From Gammaproteobacteria bacterium (lineage in GTDB: Bacteria > Pseudomonadota > Gammaproteobacteria > JAABTG01): a DNA stretch of 20,974 bases. The DNA lies in NCBI GenBank assembly GCA_030066245.1, contig JASJBY010000031.1:1-20974 (forward strand), given 5' to 3'. This document shows positions 8,201-14,859 of this stretch, piece after piece; the stretch's first letter is position 1; each line of letters opens with the position of its first letter. A program made the translations under genes and the position numbers. The notes beneath the pieces are model-generated. The model searched no databases and had not been told where the DNA came from. It saw only the letters and a program-made list of their open reading frames with translations.

Positions 8201-8385
8201 GACAAACTAGGCCTGCAGGCACATGACGAAGTGAGTGCCCATGGTACGCCGAACAGCGAATGTGGAGAACCAGCAAATGACGACTAGAACAATGAGTGGC
8301 TATCTGGGGGCGGTCAGGAAGTAGTGTGCGCGGTTGCGGGGGAGACCGGGCAGCGCATCGGGCGGGCCCGATCGCAGGATTCAGA

Positions 8386-8417
8386 TCCAGGGAGCTGTTA
8401 TTCCAGGGAGCTGTTAT
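8386..8417. repeat. Perfect 16-base tandem duplication
   Basis: The 16-mer TCCAGGGAGCTGTTAT occurs twice with no gap (8386-8401 and 8402-8417). Each copy contains GGGAG placed 5 bases before an ATG-like position. Only the second copy completes an ATG (8416), so the duplication may be a recent slippage event or may have duplicated a ribosome site. Confidence 0.75.
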
Positions 8418-8610
8418 GGCTCTGAACTCTGGAAAGAAGGCGCTTGGATCCCTTACACGGTCAACCCGAATTTGCCCCTGCAATGAACCAGGCTTGCGCT
8501 GCCTCTCCGACATCGTGAATGGGCGTGATCGGCATGAGGTTGTTCGGACAATGTTTGTGTCCTCGGGGACGATTCAGGTAGCGCGCCCATTAATTTGCGC
8601 CTTAATCTAG
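8416..8610 (+). CDS. Doubtful small ORF, 64 codons
   Basis: The ATG at 8416 has GGGAG five bases upstream, supplied by the second copy of the 16-base duplication. The product is 64 residues, contains CPCNEPGLRC and has no recognisable family, signal peptide or membrane helix. Codon choice is less typical of neighbouring genes. The strong ribosome site is the only argument for it, and it may be fortuitous. Confidence 0.2.
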   Translation: MALNSGKKALGSLTRSTRICPCNEPGLRCLSDIVNGRDRHEVVRTMFVSSGTIQVARPLICALI

Positions 8611-8872
8611 GGTAATTGCGACTGGCTGGCCTGTGGCCCAAGCCGGTCCTTTGCAGCAGAGCGGGGCTTTCAGGTCGGTGGCACCGTCTGCATTGCGCTG
8701 GCTACGAATGTCCTGCGGCGTCGTCGTACGTCCGCCAACACGAGACTGATTCGGTGCCCGATCTCAACAGTCGCGCCTGTGGCCGAATTCCTTAACTGCT
8801 ATCAAAACCAAATATCAGGTTCGATTAGCAGAAAGATGACATGTTGTCTTAACGCGAAGAGGATAAGGATCG

Positions 8873-9391
8873 ATGTGGAAGAAGCCCTGGTTTACGTTGC
8901 TCATCGGATTCATGATTGGCGCGCTCGTGGTATGGTGGCCGAGCGGTCTTGCCATCCACACATTCATGGTCGAAGAGTCGAAGAGTCCGCTCAGTTTCGA
9001 CGACACCCTGCAATCCATCAAAGAGACAACCATCGCCAAAGGATGGCAAATACCCACGATTCATCGCCTCGACAAATCGATGCAGAAGGCGGGTTACCAG
9101 GTTCTACCGCTTGCGGTCATCGAGCTCTGCCATCCGGACCACGCGGTCAAGATTCTGAAGGAGGATGAGGCGCGGATGGTCTCGTCGTTCATGCCGTGCC
9201 GTGTGTCGGTGTATCAGACGAGCGACGGATCGGTCATTGTTTCACGCATGAACAGCGCGCTGATGAGCCGTATCTTCCCTGATCTCATATCGGAGGTCAT
9301 GGCAAATGCTACCGAGGAAGTGGAGGATATATTGACCGAAGCGACCTCCCGTCCCTACAAGAAGGCCACGCCAACCCCGGCTGAGGGGTAG
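8873..9391 (+). CDS. Membrane-anchored DUF302 protein
   Basis: A protein of 172 residues. The N-terminus MWKKPWFTLLIGFMIGALVVWW is a signal anchor or uncleaved signal, so the rest is probably periplasmic. The DUF302 domain follows: FDDTLQSIKETTIAKGW at 42-58, then VIELCHPDHAVKIL (Cys86, His87), and MPCRVSVYQ (Cys109), all standard landmarks of this family. DUF302 proteins are often found beside sulfur- or metal-related genes, but their biochemical role is not established. The ATG at 8873 has AGAGGA 9 bases upstream. The C-terminal KKATPTPAEG tail is low-complexity. The downstream DNA is decayed mobile-element sequence, so the gene is probably monocistronic. Confidence 0.85.
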   Translation: MWKKPWFTLLIGFMIGALVVWWPSGLAIHTFMVEESKSPLSFDDTLQSIKETTIAKGWQIPTIHRLDKSMQKAGYQVLPLAVIELCHPDHAVKILKEDEARMVSSFMPCRVSVYQTSDGSVIVSRMNSALMSRIFPDLISEVMANATEEVEDILTEATSRPYKKATPTPAEG

Positions 9392-9538
9392 AGCAAGCAC
9401 TGGAAGCACGGCGGCCCAGAGGCTCGCACGGCGCATCGGCCGATTCTTGGATCGGCGGGGCTAATGGAGCATTACGCGGAGACCAGCTATCTGACCGGCG
9501 AGGGCCTTGTGGCGGGGCCGGTAGGTGAGCTGAAGCCT

Positions 9539-9557
9539 AAGTGACTTAACGTCACTT
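9539..9557. repeat. Perfect 7-bp inverted repeat
   Basis: AAGTGAC, a 5-base spacer TTAAC, then GTCACTT. It lies 17 bases before a second hairpin (9574-9593, loop AAGGAG) at the left edge of the transposase-like fragment. It could be an operator-type site or a former element terminus; no flanking duplication was found to decide. Confidence 0.4.
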
Positions 9558-9644
9558 CGCCGTTCAGCGAACGCTCGGCCAAGGAGGGCCGAGCGGGGGG
9601 TGGGTAGTGGCACGGCGTCTCGGCAGGGATGGCTGGTATCCCGT

Positions 9645-9758
9645 ATGTCGCGCGGGGCGTTCATCCCCCGGCTGGCGGCTTTGGTGCTCGAGCCGCGGGT
9701 CAACCGGACCCGCTTCCGCGGGGTCTGCGCCCTGAACAGCCGGTACCGGGGGAGGTGA
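9645..9758 (+). pseudogene. IS91-type transposase fragment (C-terminal region)
   Basis: Thirty-seven codons read FIPRLAALVLEPRVNRTRF, then RGVCALNSRYR, before a TGA at 9756. The pattern R-L-A-A-L-V-x-x-P-R-x-N-x-x-R-F-x-G-V-x-A-x-N is the well-known segment near the C-terminus of IS91/IS801-type transposases. The rest of the ~400-residue enzyme, including its HUH and tyrosine motifs, is absent. It is therefore a relic. The identification rests on remembered motif similarity only. Confidence 0.5.
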
Positions 9759-10111
9759 CGCGGGGCAAGAGGGACGGGAGAGGAGGGCGTGCCGCGACCC
9801 GCGACCTTGGGGTGCCGCGGAACCAATACTGCTTCGAGCGTGAAGCTGCCGGTCGCTGATAGGAGGGCGAATGACAACCGCCATTCACAGAACGGACTCC
9901 CGCAGGGCTTTCTGCGGTTCTGGAATGGATGATGTCTGAGCGCCCGCTATGGCAAGTACACATGCCGTTCGTACTCCAGCTTAACCAAGAGCCGCCGCCT
10001 CTTCAAAAGTGCGCAAGAAGACTTACGTGATCGTCCCAGACCTGAAACAGAAATTTGTGAAAATTGAAATGAAGCGTGACGCTGTGAACTTTAGGGCGTA
10101 CTAATACAGCA

Positions 10112-10135
10112 TGGACCGACCTTTGGGTCAGTCCA
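10112..10135. promoter_or_regulatory. Imperfect palindrome upstream of the permease gene
   Basis: TGGACcGACC, loop TTTG, GGTCaGTCCA: nine pairs and one mismatch. It follows an A/T-rich stretch with TAATAC at 10102-10107 that could be a -10 element. It may be an operator or an attenuator stem; no regulator gene is adjacent. Confidence 0.25.
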
Positions 10136-10396
10136 CGGACTGTTGGGCTGCTCATGTGGCGTCTGTGTCCACCATTAAAGGGGCATATTATGAAGGCCGA
10201 ACAGGTCCAGACGATGCATGCGCTAGGCGCCCAAGGCCGAACACGCGGTGAGCTTTGGGATACTTAGTTTTGAATCTGCTTTCTTCATTCACGGTCATCT
10301 CTCCTGCAACAGCGTGGCGCGGGTGTGCGCCGGTAAGCTAGCGGAAGGGTCGTCAACATCGCTACCTACGGTCTTGTCGCAGCCCTGCTCTTTGTT

Positions 10397-11119
10397 GTGT
10401 CCTTCCTGTTCGCCATGCTCGGTCTGGGCGGCGGCATGCTTTATGTACCCATCTTCCAGTGGCTTGGCTTTCCGGTGAAAGCCGTGGCGATTCCGCTAGG
10501 GTTATTGCTCAATGGTCTCAATACGTTGCTCGCCTTTATCCGCTATATGCGTGAAAATCTGGTGGACTTTCGCGGGGGTCTACCGGCGGCAGCCGCTGCC
10601 CTGGTCATGGCGCCGCTGGGGGCATGGTGCGTACGTTACGTTCCACAGCAGGGTTTACTGCTGCTGTTTGCCTTGGTCGTGACGGTTGCGGGGATTCGCA
10701 GCCTGATGAGCGTGGACAAGGACGAGAAAAAGGCGCCGATGCCGAAACGTCGGCGCTTGCTGGTTGGGGCCGCAGTAGGAGGGGGCGCGGGCTTCACTGG
10801 TGGGCTACTGGGCATCGGTGGCGGCTTCATCATTGCGCCGATGCTGATGGAAATGGGTTACCCCGCCAAGGCGGCGGCTGCCACAACGGCGTTCATCGTA
10901 ACATTCTCCTCTTTCACCGGCTTTTTGGGGCACATCGCGGAGGCGCACTTTGACCTCATTCTGTTCGCCGTGGCGGTTGGGGCCGTGATTGTTGGCTCAC
11001 AATTGGGCGCCTGGTTCATGGTGGCCAAGGCGAAGCCCGCCTGGCTTAAGAAAATCTACGGCGTGGTCCTGCTCGGCGTGGCGGCCAAGCTTGTGCATGG
11101 GGTGATGACCGAGAAATGA
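10397..11119 (+). CDS. TauE/SafE-family membrane permease (putative sulfite/organosulfonate exporter)
   Basis: A protein of 240 residues from GTG 10397, almost entirely hydrophobic, with about seven to eight membrane helices. It has the two characteristic glycine-rich repeats of the family: FAMLGLGGGMLYVP near the N-terminus and GGLLGIGGGFIIAP in the middle. TauE/SafE proteins export sulfite, sulfonates or related small anions. In-frame codons upstream, from a stop at 10334, continue the hydrophobic helix (NIATYGLVAALLF) expected of a complete protein, and GGAAGGG lies at 10343-10349. No ATG, GTG or TTG is placed to use it, however, so the true start may be a rare codon (ATC 10358) or may have been mutated. 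fmdE-like follows after 78 bases, probably in the same operon. Confidence 0.82.
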   Translation: MSFLFAMLGLGGGMLYVPIFQWLGFPVKAVAIPLGLLLNGLNTLLAFIRYMRENLVDFRGGLPAAAAALVMAPLGAWCVRYVPQQGLLLLFALVVTVAGIRSLMSVDKDEKKAPMPKRRRLLVGAAVGGGAGFTGGLLGIGGGFIIAPMLMEMGYPAKAAAATTAFIVTFSSFTGFLGHIAEAHFDLILFAVAVGAVIVGSQLGAWFMVAKAKPAWLKKIYGVVLLGVAAKLVHGVMTEK

Positions 11120-11197
11120 GTTGGGCAAGGAATTGACATCGACTGAAGACGTTTCATTGAACCACGTTGGAAATTCAACCCAAGACAGGAGCAAGCA

Positions 11198-11800
11198 ATG
11201 TTAGACAAAGAATTGTTGGCTTTTGGACAGAAGTTTCACGGGCACAAGTGCCCGGCCATGCCGATGGGGTTGCGGGTGGGTCTGGCTGCGATGGAAAAGC
11301 TTGGAGTTGAGCATGCCCCCGACGGGCAATTGGAGGCGATTCTGGAGCTGGATGAGGAACACTGTGCAACATGTTTCGCGGACGGTATTCAGGTGGCAAC
11401 CGGTTGCACTTATGGCAAGGGAAATATCAAACGCTTAGGCTACGGAAAGTGGGGATTGACCTTGGTTGATAAGAAGACCAAACGGGCGATACGAGTGGTT
11501 GCAAAAGCAGAAGCCATGATGAAGAGCAAGCAGTCCGAGTTCATGGAACAACGCAAGTCCGGAATCCCTGCTTCACAGGTCCCAGCAGAGGTTGCCGATC
11601 CGTTAGTGGAAATGGTTTCCAATACGCCTGATGAGCTTCTTCTCAATATCGGAGAAGTTTTCACCAAGGAGTTGAAGGAAGCCGCACACACGTTTGAATC
11701 GGTAGTCTGCGATCAGTGTGGAGAGATGGTGGTCGAACGTAATGCCCGATTAAAGGGAGGGAAAGTCCTTTGCATTCCCTGTTCGGGTTACAAGGATTGA
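11198..11800 (+). CDS. FmdE-family protein with C-terminal zinc ribbon
   Basis: A protein of 200 residues. The FmdE domain (PF02663-type) has FHGHKCPAMPMGLRVG at 13-28 (His14, His16, Cys18), EEHCATCF (Cys56, Cys59) and TGCTYGKGN (Cys70), all family landmarks. A treble-clef or zinc-ribbon tail holds Cys171/Cys174 and Cys192/Cys195. In methanogens FmdE is named for formylmethanofuran dehydrogenase, but in bacteria the family is uncharacterised and probably binds metal. The ATG at 11198 has a strong AGGAG with 6-base spacing. Codon use is visibly richer in AAA, GAA and TTG than neighbouring genes, which suggests acquisition from a lower-GC donor. It pairs with the TauE/SafE gene inside a segment bounded by transposase-like relics. 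Confidence 0.87.
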   Translation: MLDKELLAFGQKFHGHKCPAMPMGLRVGLAAMEKLGVEHAPDGQLEAILELDEEHCATCFADGIQVATGCTYGKGNIKRLGYGKWGLTLVDKKTKRAIRVVAKAEAMMKSKQSEFMEQRKSGIPASQVPAEVADPLVEMVSNTPDELLLNIGEVFTKELKEAAHTFESVVCDQCGEMVVERNARLKGGKVLCIPCSGYKD

Positions 11801-11805
11801 AAAAC

Positions 11806-11823
11806 AGGAGGATTATGTATTAA
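11806..11823 (+). pseudogene. Stump of a lost gene: SD-ATG-TAT-TAA
   Basis: AGGAGG (11806-11811) is followed after three bases by ATG (11815), one codon and a TAA. It begins six bases after the FmdE-family stop, exactly where a third operon gene would start. It looks like the initiation site of a gene whose body was deleted or replaced, possibly by the transposase-bearing sequence that follows. Confidence 0.35.
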
Positions 11824-11926
11824 AACGAATTGACGCCCTTTTCCCAGGTTACTCGAGTATCCTCAGGTCGTCAGGCAGCCGTCAGAACCTGCTTCGGGGC
11901 CATGTCAACCTAGAACCCGGCTTCTA

Positions 11927-12028
11927 AAGATAGATCGCCTCGGTCGATCTCGCGACGATGGGCTGTTTCGCTTCGTGTTTGAGTCGGTGGTTGAGCGTTG
12001 CACGCACGCGGGGCTGGTCGGTGCCGAA
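11927..12028 (+). pseudogene. IS1182/IS5-type transposase fragment
   Basis: This frame reads SRDDGLFRFVFESVVERC then THAGLVGAE. It resembles the N-terminal part of IS1182-like transposases, where G-R-F-R-x-S-x-L-x-R-x-x-F-E-x-V-V-E-R-C-x-x-x-G-L-V-G-G-E precedes the first catalytic Asp segment. Immediately after GAE the similarity is lost; the expected G-F-A-V-D-A-S does not appear, so the gene is broken. Identification is by motif memory only. Confidence 0.45.
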
Positions 12029-12255
12029 GCCTGGCCGGGACTTCCTGCTTTGCCCATGACAAGCTGCGAAACTGTCTGCGCCCAACCCCCGCATGTATCC
12101 AGTCGGTTTCGCTGGCCCGGCGTCTTTGCGCCTTGACGAAACTACTTGACGCTGCCTGATCTGCGTCCGCCTCGGCGAACATGGTATGGGCTTGGCGAGC
12201 CGCCTGGGAGCTGACAGAACCCGTTCAGCGGCGCCCCCATCGGGACGATCCGGTC

Positions 12256-12999
12256 TCAAGCCGCGACTAATGTATAAATCTTGTACGCAGTCATGAGCAC
12301 GATTACCACCCCGAACATTTGCTTGAGCCGCTCGCCCGGTACCCAGAGGCTGGTAATGCGCGCGCCCAGAAAGGCTCCGCCCGCCCCCACCAGAATCAGG
12401 ATCAAGGTAAGCGCCGGATCCCAGACCGCCGTGCCCAGGTGGGGGATCAGGGCCGAGAAAGAGGGTGGTGTCACGGCGAAGGCGTTGATGGCCGCCGCCC
12501 TTTTGGGTTCGAAGCCCAGCAGAATAAGCGTGGGCATGAGTAGGAAGCCGGGGCCAATGCCAAGAAATCCCGCCAGCACCGAAATGGGCACGGCCCACGC
12601 CAGGGCCAAGGAAAAGCGCTCCTGCATCTCGCCGCCGCCCTTGATCGGGCGGAAAAGACTGTAGGCCAGGAACACCACCGCCGCCAGGTAGACATAGAGG
12701 ATGAAGGTGGGGTCGATGTATTGCGCCATCCAGGCGCCTATAGGGGCGGCGGTGGTAGTAACCAGTGCCAGGACGATGGCCTTGCGCCAATCCACCAGAC
12801 CGCTCCGGGCGAAGCCGAAGGTGGCGAACAAGGCCGTCAACCCGTTGAGGATCAGGGTCAGCGGCTGGACTTGGTGCACCAGATCCGGGAGGAAAAGAGA
12901 CAGGAAAGGCACCGCCGCGAAGGCGACTCCCAGGCCCACCATGCCGGAGAGAATCGCCAGCAGGCCAAGCCCGCCAGCCATAATCGCCATCTCGCTCAT
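12256..12999 (-). CDS. Second TauE/SafE-family membrane permease
   Basis: A protein of 247 residues with about eight membrane helices. It has the family's duplicated glycine-rich segments: SGMVGLGVAFAAVP near residue 18 and AGFLGIGPGFLLMP near residue 142. The ATG at 12999 has GGGAGG with 6-base spacing, an excellent site, and the N-terminus is complete, unlike the paralogue at 10397. The two window copies are only distantly similar to each other, so this is not a recent duplication. Probable role: export of sulfite, sulfonate or a related anion across the inner membrane; substrate unknown. The gene appears monocistronic, with possible control through the inverted repeat at 13094-13119. Confidence 0.87.
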   Translation of the reverse strand: MSEMAIMAGGLGLLAILSGMVGLGVAFAAVPFLSLFLPDLVHQVQPLTLILNGLTALFATFGFARSGLVDWRKAIVLALVTTTAAPIGAWMAQYIDPTFILYVYLAAVVFLAYSLFRPIKGGGEMQERFSLALAWAVPISVLAGFLGIGPGFLLMPTLILLGFEPKRAAAINAFAVTPPSFSALIPHLGTAVWDPALTLILILVGAGGAFLGARITSLWVPGERLKQMFGVVIVLMTAYKIYTLVAA

Positions 13000-13310
13000 A
13001 GACTTCCTCCCTTGAGACTAAATGGTAACGTCAGAAATCCTGTTGTTCTCCTTGTCGCAGGGCATGGTTAGGTGTAGGTGCCGTCCGGAACGTCACTGTC
13101 CCAAATCGGACAGCAAGTGACCGACAGTCCGGTGGCGTGAGCACGCGACGGACGAGCTTGGACAACACCCTAGGCTAACTGAATCACGTGACGATTTGGT
13201 GGCAGCGACGGTGCGCCTGGGAAGCGCGAATCAAAGCTGCCCTGGGCCGATGTTCAGGGTCGACGCGGCGCACAACCTACCTACGATTCCGGATGCCGCG
13301 CCCGCCTGTC
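13000..13310. other. 311-base intergenic region with two palindromes
   Basis: It holds the ribosome site of the downstream permease (GGGAGG), the inverted repeat at 13094-13119, and an imperfect hairpin GTCCG...GCGTG-AG-CACGC...CGGAC at 13127-13153. The hairpin could terminate the QueD-like gene whose stop is at 13311, though no T tract follows. No sigma-54 -24/-12 pair or coding frame is convincing. Confidence 0.4.
13094..13119. promoter_or_regulatory. Inverted repeat, possible operator
   Basis: CACTGTCC, spacer CAAATC, GGACAG-ca-AGTG: a perfect CTGTCC/GGACAG pair extended by CACT/AGTG with a two-base bulge. The TGTC-N8-GACA form is typical of binding sites of dimeric activators, including sigma-54 enhancer-binding proteins. 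It lies about 100 bases upstream of the permease start on the minus strand. Confidence 0.3.
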
Positions 13311-14405
13311 TTACACCGGCAGCGCGGGACCCAGTTCCCCCCAGGACAACACCGCTCCGCAGCCAGGTGTTTCATAGAGATCAATGCGGTCAAGCCGGGG
13401 CAGAGCTTCCGCCAGCCTCGTTCGCATCCAGTGGAGTACGCTGGCCACGTCGGTGTCCTGTATTCCCGGGAGCCCGTTCAAGGCCTGGTGGTCCAGTTGC
13501 CGATAGGCCGGCTGGAAAAGCGCTTTCACCTCACCGTAGTCCACTGTCCAGCCCAACACTTCGTCCAGGGGCGCGCTCAAGTGCAGGCGCGCCAGGTAGC
13601 TGTGCCCATGGAGGCGTCGCCGCTTGTCTCCGTCGGGTGCGCGGACAAGCTGCAGGGCGCTCTCGAACCGCGACTCCTTCCAGATGCGATAGTGGGTGCC
13701 GTCGAAATGGCAGCCAGCCGTCGCCGTCTCGTAAACCGTGATCCAGGAAAGCTCCGGCAACTGAGGTTTCAGGCGTGCCCAGAGCCAGCCGCACAGCATC
13801 TCGCTGGTGGGATTCTCCAGGCCCTCGATGTCGTTCATGCAGGCCAGGTGAAGCTGCTCGTGGAAGGGCGCCCAGAGTGACTCGAGCCGGCTGAAGTCCA
13901 CCCCCTTGTCGGCCCCCTGGAGATCCTGGTCGGCATGCAGAATGATCTCGAATCCGTGACCGTGCATGCGCCCGCACGGGTGGCCCTGCGGAACCTTCGG
14001 CAATCGATGGGCCGCCTCGAAGCGAAAGCGCCGCCAGACATGGACATGCTCGTCGCTGTCGAGGTCCGCGCCCTGATGGGCCGTGCTCTGAATGCCGATG
14101 GCGTTCACGCCGGGAAGATCCAGGCGTTCCCCCAGCCATCGGGCCAGATTCTCGTCCGTGGGGACCGGGAGATGGTTGTTGAGCAGATCGTAATCCAGGC
14201 GCTTCACCTGACGCTCGACGGCCGCTCTGAGCTGATCCGTCTCGCCGCCGGCAAAGCCGGCCCAGCCTTCGGGCAACGCGGCGCGCACCCGCGCCATGAA
14301 ACTGTGGCCGTGCAGACGCCGGGCCCGATGACCTTCAGGCCGGATTTCAACCTTGCGTGCGGCTTCGAACGGCACCGCGGCAACGTGATACAGCGACGTG
14401 CTCAT
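13311..14405 (-). CDS. Triple-domain 6-pyruvoyl tetrahydropterin synthase / QueD-like protein
   Basis: A protein of 364 residues, three times the ~120 of a normal QueD/PTPS. Three tandem domains are visible, each with an LHGH- or MHGH-type zinc motif: 32-34, 148-150 and 266-268. Domain 2 keeps the full set: FEAAH (His133), catalytic Cys144 in HPCGRMHGH, His148/His150 and the YET glutamate near 226. In domain 1 FEAAH reads FEAAR and the Cys position is Ala28; in domain 3 the segments read FESAL and Arg262. Only the middle domain should therefore form a complete active site; the outer two may be structural or bind substrate. QueD makes 6-carboxytetrahydropterin for queuosine/7-deazaguanine synthesis. 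The start ATG 14405 has GAGG 7 bases upstream. No other queuosine gene lies in the window. Confidence 0.85.
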   Translation of the reverse strand: MSTSLYHVAAVPFEAARKVEIRPEGHRARRLHGHSFMARVRAALPEGWAGFAGGETDQLRAAVERQVKRLDYDLLNNHLPVPTDENLARWLGERLDLPGVNAIGIQSTAHQGADLDSDEHVHVWRRFRFEAAHRLPKVPQGHPCGRMHGHGFEIILHADQDLQGADKGVDFSRLESLWAPFHEQLHLACMNDIEGLENPTSEMLCGWLWARLKPQLPELSWITVYETATAGCHFDGTHYRIWKESRFESALQLVRAPDGDKRRRLHGHSYLARLHLSAPLDEVLGWTVDYGEVKALFQPAYRQLDHQALNGLPGIQDTDVASVLHWMRTRLAEALPRLDRIDLYETPGCGAVLSWGELGPALPV

Positions 14406-14531
14406 GCCGGAGCCTCTTGCCTCTTGGTCATAGACAAATCAGAGAGTCGGACTCGGGCCGACGATGCAGGGTGCTGTTGCGGATGATAATCCTTAGCAGT
14501 CGCCGGACCAACAAGTCGGGCCGATGGCAGG

Positions 14532-14554
14532 CGCAGCGCCTGGAAGGCGCTGCG
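14532..14554. terminator. Perfect 10-bp hairpin, candidate terminator
   Basis: CGCAGCGCCT, loop GGA, AGGCGCTGCG. It lies just past the stop codon (14563) of the small secreted protein gene on the minus strand and upstream of the QueD-like gene. There is no T tract, so it is a strong stem rather than a textbook terminator. Confidence 0.45.
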
Positions 14555-14562
14555 TGTCTCAG

Positions 14563-14859
14563 CTATCTGATGAAATCGTAAGTACTCAGTACACCCGGCC
14601 TGACCCCATCGACGCCACCGCGTGATATCTCCCCGGGGCTTACCCAGGCATCAGCGGGACTGCCGCCGCTGCTCCCTGAGTACTGGCGCAGGGCCGCCGC
14701 CTGGTACTGGTAGGCCACACTGCATCCGTAACTGTAACCGGCAGCGCAGAGGCGGAGCGCCTGCTGATAGCTCAAAGCATCAAGGGCAAGGCCCGGCACC
14801 GGGCAGGCGAGAGGCACCAGCAGGGACGCGGACAGGATGGCAGGCTTCAACTTTTTCAT
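14563..14859 (-). CDS. Small secreted protein of unknown function
   Basis: A protein of 98 residues with a clear signal peptide (MKKLKPAILSASLLVPLACPV..., cleavage expected after GLALA-type residues near 26). The mature part has two cysteines (LCAAGYSYGC, residues 38 and 46) that could form a disulfide, a Tyr/Gln/Ala-rich stretch AYQYQAAALRQY, and a Gly/Ser-rich region. It is probably periplasmic. The ATG at 14859 has GGAG 7 bases upstream. No family is recognised. It ends before the hairpin at 14532-14554 and is probably transcribed alone. Confidence 0.72.
   Translation of the reverse strand: MKKLKPAILSASLLVPLACPVPGLALDALSYQQALRLCAAGYSYGCSVAYQYQAAALRQYSGSSGGSPADAWVSPGEISRGGVDGVRPGVLSTYDFIR

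Larger units (their letters stand above)
8201..8872. other. 672-base divergent intergenic region
   Basis: This lies between the divergently transcribed RNase II and DUF302 genes. It contains an inverted repeat ATCGGG-CGGG-CCCGAT (8357-8372), a perfect 16-base tandem duplication (8386-8417) and one doubtful 64-codon frame (8416-8610). The last 100 bases, immediately before the DUF302 gene, are more A/T-rich and presumably hold its promoter. I could not fix a -35/-10 pair with confidence. Confidence 0.45.
9392..10396. other. About 1 kb of decayed, gene-poor DNA with mobile-element traces
   Basis: The region holds a fragment resembling an IS91-type transposase (9645-9758), a perfect inverted repeat AAGTGAC-TTAAC-GTCACTT (9539-9557), a hairpin CTCGGCC/GGCCGAG (9574-9593) and an imperfect hairpin TGGACcGACC/GGTCaGTCCA (10112-10135). 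It also holds two very short frames with good ribosome sites that stop almost at once (ATG 9870 after AGGAGG, 22 codons; ATG 10190 after AAGGGG, 25 codons). These look like gene remnants. The 60 bases before 10397 belong to the truncated-looking start of the permease. Confidence 0.5.
11801..12255. other. 455-base gene-free region between convergent genes
   Basis: It begins with a strong Shine-Dalgarno sequence AGGAGG (11806-11811) followed by ATG-TAT-TAA (11815-11823), which looks like the stump of a lost third gene of the TauE-FmdE operon. A fragment resembling an IS1182-type transposase lies around 11927-12028. A longer minus-strand frame through the region has no recognisable product. No clear terminator with a T tract is visible. 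Confidence 0.45.

Noticed and set aside
11924..12790. Long minus-strand frame overlapping the second TauE/SafE gene
   Set aside because: It overlaps a clear membrane permease in another frame and has no family resemblance; a shadow of the GC-rich gene.
14406..14562. Possible preQ1 riboswitch upstream of the QueD-like gene
   Set aside because: No C-rich/A-rich tail pairing typical of preQ1 aptamers is visible; only an unrelated perfect hairpin occurs.
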